From NCBI GenBank assembly GCA_035574295.1, contig DATLYX010000132.1, positions 1 to 64,000 of the forward strand: a stretch of 64,000 bases of DNA, in the 5' to 3' direction. The position numbers and the translations under genes were made by a program. The notes below the pieces were generated by a model. That model had not been told where the DNA came from and did no database searches. It saw nothing but the letters and a program-made list of their open reading frames with translations. Shown here in pieces: positions 59,943 to 64,000 of the stretch (position 1 is its first letter; each line of letters starts with the position of its first letter). Origin of the DNA: PNAI01 sp035574295 (GTDB lineage: Bacteria; Pseudomonadota; Alphaproteobacteria; Rhizobiales; Xanthobacteraceae).

Positions 59943-60001
59943 GATTGAACCCTGTCCTCGGCGCGCGCCGCAGTCCGCGCTTCCCAGGGCAGGGTTCAAT
60001 C
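59943..60001. terminator. Large imperfect hairpin after the mono-haem gene
   Basis: Arms GATTGAACCCTGTCCT (59943-59958) and AGGGCAGGGTTCAATC (59986-60001) pair at 15 of 16 positions; the loop contains the self-complementary CGGCGCGCGCCG. It sits 53 bases after the stop. No T-run follows, so it may be a terminator, an mRNA-stabilising hairpin or a REP-like element. Confidence 0.6.
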
Positions 60002-60105
60002 GCTATTCTATCGTCGCGTCGCCGCATCGGGCGACGTTGCAATCTGTAATGACGTTTGTTGCTGTGCGCGTATGGAAGAACCATTGATCCAGAGGCATAA
60101 TTCCG

Positions 60106-60627
60106 ATGTCTTGCAATTTTATCAGCCGGCACGTGATGACTTTCGGAGCCGCTGCAATTGCCGTCCTGCTGTTGGCTCCCTCCGGCATCGCACAGCAGAA
60201 GCTCAACCCCTTCGGCAAATTTGGCGGCCATTGGTCGGGCAGCGGCTTGATCTATCTATCCAACGGCACCAAGGAGCGGATCCGCTGTCGCGGCAATTTC
60301 AGGCCGGAGGACGGGACGCTGACGTTGGATCTGCGTTGCGCCGGCGATGCCTATAATTTCGAGTTGCAAAGCGTGTTGAATTACGCGGGCGGCGCGATCT
60401 CTGGAACCTGGACCGAGTACTCCCGGCGCCTCAGCGGCCAAGTGAGCGGCGAACTCCGCGGCGATCAGATCAACGCGGTGGCGGAGAGTCAGACCTTCAC
60501 TGCGACGTTGGAGCTCATCATCCAAGGTGACAAACAGCAGCTCAGGATCACCTCTCCAGGCGGGGAAATTACAGATGTGCTTATCGGGCTGGTGCGCAGT
60601 TCGCGCCCCCTCGGAAGCCCCTCCTGA
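60106..60627 (+). CDS. Small secreted protein of unknown function
   Basis: 173 residues with a signal peptide (to about residue 29, ending PSGIAQQ) followed by a likely beta-rich domain: FGGHWSGSGLIYLSNGTKERIRCRGNF, EDGTLTLDLRCAGDAYNFELQS, GGAISGTWTEYSRRLSGQVSGELRGDQINAVAE. Two cysteines (IRCRGN, LRCAGD) may form a disulfide. I recall similar unnamed periplasmic proteins in Bradyrhizobium. A second ATG at 60136 would also leave a signal peptide. It converges on the RND/MMPL gene. Confidence 0.78.
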   Translation: MSCNFISRHVMTFGAAAIAVLLLAPSGIAQQKLNPFGKFGGHWSGSGLIYLSNGTKERIRCRGNFRPEDGTLTLDLRCAGDAYNFELQSVLNYAGGAISGTWTEYSRRLSGQVSGELRGDQINAVAESQTFTATLELIIQGDKQQLRITSPGGEITDVLIGLVRSSRPLGSPS

Positions 60628-60671
60628 TAGACCACAAGCCTTCCAGGCAGAGCCCCACTCCTTAGCCGGTA

Positions 60672-63062
60672 TCACTCCGCGGCATGCGGGGTCGCCAATT
60701 TACCGTTCAAGCGCCGCGCCACCTGAGTGAGAAACATCGCCGTCGGACGCAGGATCAAGAGATCGGCGGCAAGCGCCGCAAGCATGGCAAACGCGCTGAG
60801 CCATCCGAACAGTCGCAGTGACGGCAGGTCGGAGAACACCGTTACCGCGAGCCCGCACGCCAGCACGGCCGAGGTTAGAATCAGCGCCGGGCCGACCAGG
60901 ATGGTCGCGCGCTCCACGCCCACGCCGGGGTCGTTCTCCGGTCGGTCCTCGAGCCGGAGCCGGTTGAGAAAATGGATGGTGGCGCTCAATCCCAGCCCGA
61001 AGGAGACGATCAGCGACACGACGCTGGCGAACTGCAGCCCCTGACCGAGTAGCCACAGAATCGTGCCGGCCAACACCACCGGGAAGATGCCGGGGAGGAT
61101 ACTGACGAACATCACTACGAACGACCGAAAGGCGAGGCCCAGAAACGCAGACACGAATATGAATTCCACGGTTAGCCCGCGATTGAGCTTCCCGATCATG
61201 TCGGCGCTGTTGCGCGCGGCGATTGCGGCCAGTCCGGTGACTGCGATTTCATAACCCGGATGCTTGGCGCGCGCATCGTTGAGCGCGCGGTCAAGCTGGA
61301 CGATGGTCGGCAACAGCGCGCTGGCATCGACGTCCGGAATCCGCCCGCTGACTACGACAGCATCCTTCTCCGCCGAGACGAACCGGCGCACCAAATGCTC
61401 CGGCAGGATTTCCACGTAGGATTTGAGGGTCTCCACATCCGCCTTGCCCATCTTCGCCGCCAGCCAGCGGCGCAAGGAGTCGATCGACCACACGTTTCCG
61501 ACACCCGCCTGCTTCTCCATGATGGAGTGCACATCGGCGATGGTGGCGAGCGTCTCGGGCGCATAAAGCGATACGCCCTGCGGAAACCGGATCAGAATAT
61601 CGATCGGGTTGGCGCCGGTGAGCTTTTCGTCAAGGCGGCTTGCCGCCGCCACCGCCTGGCGTTTGTTCGGGACCTGGTCAGCAAGTCGATAGCGCGGCTC
61701 CAGGTTGGCGTAGATGAGGCCCAGCCCGCCCACGACCAGCAAACTGATCAGACTGTAGAGCGCGGGTCGGCTGACCATGCGGAGCGCGATCCAGCGGCAG
61801 AATAACCGGAGCCAGTTGACGCCAAAATCCCTTTCTTTCACCTCCGCGGCAAACGACAGTTCGTTGCGCACCAAAAGCACGCCGAGCAGAGGGAGTAGGA
61901 TGAGCACCGCGAACAGCGCGATGATGGTGGCAAGGAAGCCGGCTTCACCGAAAGTGCGGATCAGTTCGGAACTGGAGAATTGCAGCGCCACGAACGACAG
62001 GGCCGCGGTGGCATGCGTGAGCACGCAGGCCGGACCGACCACGGTGATGGCGCCGGAAAACGCCTCGAACCTGTTCTGTCCGGCGATCAGCCGGTCGCGC
62101 GCGGCGAAGGTGAGCTGCATGGAGTCGGAGAAGCTGATCACCATGATCAACGGCGTCATCACGTTGAGGAACATGTTGAGCCGGAAGTCGAGCCACCCGA
62201 GCACGCCGAGTGACAACAGGATTGCAATCAGCGGCGGCGCGGCGGCGATGATCATGAACGACACGCGGCGGAAGAATGCGATCGCAATCAAGCAGCCGGC
62301 AACGAACCCGATGGTGTTGTAGATCAGCCGGTCGCGCTCGACCGCGGTGCGAATCTCGAGCTGCATCACCGGCACCCCGGACAGCTCCCCCTTCAGGCCA
62401 GTTCCCTGCAGCTCGCTGTGCACCAAGGAACGGATTTCATTGATCGTCGTCTTCAGCCTGTTTGATTGGGTGACTGCCGGATCGAGCGCCAGAACGATCA
62501 ATGCCAGCGTGCCGTCCTCGGACAAAAGCTTGCCGCGGATGATTTCGTTGCCGAGCACACGCTGCTTCAGCCGCTCATACTCCGCACCGGTCGGCAGGTC
62601 GGCGGGGAACAGCGGCGCCGGGATCTGTCCGCTGATCGGGGCCTCGCGCGCCGAGAACAGCGAGATCAGCCCCCTCGTGCCGTCGATCAGTTGCAGCCCC
62701 ATCACCAAGCTGCGTAGCTTGCCGATCGAATCGCGCTCCAGCAGCGTCTTGCCTTCCACTACTACCAGCACGTCGTATTCGCTCGAAGGGAAGCGGCGCA
62801 CGACTTCATCGTATTGACGGAATTCGAGCGTGTCGGAGCGGAACAACTGGCTGAGCGAGTCGTCGACCTTCAACCGCGCGGCACCGAACGCCGCAACAAT
62901 GCAGGCGAGCGCCGCGAAGACTGCGACCACATAGGGATAGCGAAGCGAGATCAGGCCGACGCGCTCGATCCCGAAAACAAGAGAGCCGCCCCCGGCCGTT
63001 CTTTGCGCCGAGTGGATCCAGGAATTCTCTGTCTCCGACCGGTCGGCCCTGTCGGTCGACAT
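60672..63062 (-). CDS. RND superfamily exporter, MMPL/HpnN-like
   Basis: 796 residues in the duplicated RND layout: a first helix (about 40-60), a periplasmic loop (KVDDSLSQLFRSDTLEFRQYDEVVRRFPSSEYDVLVVVEG), five helices (NTIGFVAGCLIAIAFFRR to LLLPLLGVLLVRN), a second loop (about 455-610) and five more helices. SDSMQLTFAARDRL and LGLSATIHFLNRLR are the paired helix-4 motifs. MMPL-like proteins export lipids or hydrophobic molecules, hopanoids in the HpnN case. No hopanoid genes are near. GGAGGG precedes the ATG. Confidence 0.9.
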   Translation of the reverse strand: MSTDRADRSETENSWIHSAQRTAGGGSLVFGIERVGLISLRYPYVVAVFAALACIVAAFGAARLKVDDSLSQLFRSDTLEFRQYDEVVRRFPSSEYDVLVVVEGKTLLERDSIGKLRSLVMGLQLIDGTRGLISLFSAREAPISGQIPAPLFPADLPTGAEYERLKQRVLGNEIIRGKLLSEDGTLALIVLALDPAVTQSNRLKTTINEIRSLVHSELQGTGLKGELSGVPVMQLEIRTAVERDRLIYNTIGFVAGCLIAIAFFRRVSFMIIAAAPPLIAILLSLGVLGWLDFRLNMFLNVMTPLIMVISFSDSMQLTFAARDRLIAGQNRFEAFSGAITVVGPACVLTHATAALSFVALQFSSSELIRTFGEAGFLATIIALFAVLILLPLLGVLLVRNELSFAAEVKERDFGVNWLRLFCRWIALRMVSRPALYSLISLLVVGGLGLIYANLEPRYRLADQVPNKRQAVAAASRLDEKLTGANPIDILIRFPQGVSLYAPETLATIADVHSIMEKQAGVGNVWSIDSLRRWLAAKMGKADVETLKSYVEILPEHLVRRFVSAEKDAVVVSGRIPDVDASALLPTIVQLDRALNDARAKHPGYEIAVTGLAAIAARNSADMIGKLNRGLTVEFIFVSAFLGLAFRSFVVMFVSILPGIFPVVLAGTILWLLGQGLQFASVVSLIVSFGLGLSATIHFLNRLRLEDRPENDPGVGVERATILVGPALILTSAVLACGLAVTVFSDLPSLRLFGWLSAFAMLAALAADLLILRPTAMFLTQVARRLNGKLATPHAAE

Positions 63063-63305
63063 TCAAAACCCTCCGTCGCCGCTAGAGCGACGCGGGCGCA
63101 AAACTACCGCAACTCCCCGATATCACAAGGCCGCCACGATGCTTGAGCGGAAATGAACGCCAAATTCCGGACAAAATGGCCTTCAAACCGGCCGCAAATC
63201 GCCGCAGACATTGCAATATCCGGCCCGCTGTGACAATCGGGATACAAGGGAAATGGCGGCGGTGAGCCCCAATGCCCCTTCTGCGAATCGCAAGTCGCGC
63301 ACGAG

Positions 63306-64000
63306 ATGACCGAGGACATTCCGTTCAACAAGCAGTTCACGCTGCTGCCCGGCAAGGTTGAGGAAGTGATGCCGGGCGTCCGCCGCCTCTTGTGCAACAA
63401 CCCCGGACCGTTCACTTTCAAGGGCACCATCACTTACATCGTGGGCCGCGGCAAAGTCGCGATTATTGATCCCGGTCCTGAGGAAGACGCCCATATTGCG
63501 GCCTTGCTCGCTGCCGTGCGCAACGAGACGGTCACCCACATCTTTGTCACGCACACGCATCGCGATCATTCGCCGGCCGCGCCACGCGTCAAGGCCGCAA
63601 CCGGCGCCGTGGTGCTTGCCGAGGGGCCGCATCGTCCGGCGCGGCCGCTGCATGCCGACGAGCCACCGCGCCTAGAAGCAAGCAACGACTTGAATTTCCG
63701 TCCTGACCGCGCCCTCGCCGACGGCGAATTGGTCGAGGGTTCGGGATGGAGCATCGAGGCCGTAGCAACGCCCGGCCACACCGCCAACCACATGGCTTAT
63801 GCGCTCAAGGGCACCGATGTTCTCTTCTCCGGCGATCACGTGATGGCCTGGTCGACCCCCGTGGTCGCGCCGCCGGACGGCGCCATGGGCGATTACATGC
63901 AATCGCTCGTGAAACTGAGCCGCCGCCCCGAGCAGATCTACTTTCCTGGCCACGGCCCGGCGGTGACCAACGCCCCGCGCTTTGTTGCCGCCTACATCAT
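63306..64000 (+). CDS. MBL-fold metallo-hydrolase (LACTB2-like), partial at window end
   Basis: About 231 residues are seen and the stop lies beyond the window. The metal-binding motif is FVTHTHRDHSPAAP (H-x-H-x-D-H), followed by TPGHTANH and LFSGDHVMAW, and PGHGPAVTNAP near the end. This is the RNase/LACTB2-like hydrolase branch: TEDIPFNKQF then GKVEEVMPGVRRLLCNNPGPFTFKGTITYIVG. The ATG at 63306 has no clear ribosome site; an in-frame GTG at 63231 would add CPFC-containing residues. Divergent from the RND gene across about 240 bases. Confidence 0.9.
   Translation, partial: MTEDIPFNKQFTLLPGKVEEVMPGVRRLLCNNPGPFTFKGTITYIVGRGKVAIIDPGPEEDAHIAALLAAVRNETVTHIFVTHTHRDHSPAAPRVKAATGAVVLAEGPHRPARPLHADEPPRLEASNDLNFRPDRALADGELVEGSGWSIEAVATPGHTANHMAYALKGTDVLFSGDHVMAWSTPVVAPPDGAMGDYMQSLVKLSRRPEQIYFPGHGPAVTNAPRFVAAYI

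Noticed and set aside
63231..63305. GTG-started extension of the MBL-fold protein with a CPFC motif, possibly a zinc ribbon
   Set aside because: Only one Cys pair and no ribosome site; the remembered family start is near TEDIPFNKQF.

Overview
The window looks like chromosomal DNA of an alphaproteobacterium of the Rhizobiales/Hyphomicrobiales, most like the Bradyrhizobium/Rhodopseudomonas/Pseudolabrys side. The evidence is high GC with GC-ending codons, a CioA-type cytochrome bd, a glyQ-CDGSH-glyS locus, TIGR02301 and YgfZ genes, an NrtR/NadQ-type regulator, many TRAP/TAXI transporters and GC-rich REP-like palindromes. There is no prophage, insertion sequence, CRISPR array or plasmid gene. About 52 protein genes and one tRNA-Pro are supported. 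Names come from reading motifs and family resemblance by eye; no database search was run.

Layout. 1-5.2 kb: cydB and cydA (minus), a family-4 uracil-DNA glycosylase and ETF-ubiquinone oxidoreductase. 5.2-12.8 kb: a secreted TPR protein carrying a peptidoglycan-binding module, ispE, polyprenyl diphosphate synthase, a GT2 glycosyltransferase, a DUF2007-methyltransferase fusion and an S49 peptidase. 12.7-20.1 kb: two small proteins (one a 29-residue membrane ORF), glyQ, a twin-CDGSH protein, glyS (with a compositionally foreign patch) and ppdK. 20.2-25.8 kb: an AT-richer 814-residue TPR protein and a TRAP/TAXI pair. 25.9-31.1 kb: nadC and nadA, divergent from an MFS transporter across a region with twin operator-like palindromes, then an AcuI-type reductase and a periplasmic protein. 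31.1-39.9 kb: a DUF2339 membrane protein, the NrtR/NadQ-like regulator, a PTP-like phosphatase, an HD hydrolase, tag, ygfZ, small conserved genes, a Nudix hydrolase and an SRAP peptidase. 39.9-53.7 kb: a solute uptake and catabolism block with DctPQM, a GlcD-type dehydrogenase, Sua5, tRNA-Pro, a two-subunit CoA-transferase, TAXI plus fused TRAP permease, an IlvD/Edd dehydratase and an orphan TctC/Bug binding protein. 53.7-64 kb: a multicopper oxidase behind an FNR/FixK box, an EamA transporter with a histidine-rich tail, a luciferase-like oxidoreductase, a secreted single-haem protein, an RND/MMPL exporter and a partial MBL-fold hydrolase.

How the genes work together. Three TRAP systems, a tricarboxylate-type binding protein, a CoA-transferase, a sugar-acid dehydratase, a 2-hydroxyacid dehydrogenase and ETF-QO point to growth on diverse organic acids, with electrons entering the quinone pool and leaving partly through cytochrome bd. 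NAD synthesis genes, a degenerate-Nudix regulator 6 kb away and paired palindromes suggest a local NAD regulon. The multicopper oxidase, histidine-tailed exporter and FNR/FixK-like sites suggest oxygen-responsive copper or metal handling. These links are inference. The most unusual items are the twin nadA operators with their candidate regulator, the low-GC patch inside glyS, the haem-propeller protein, the histidine-tailed exporter and the domain fusions.
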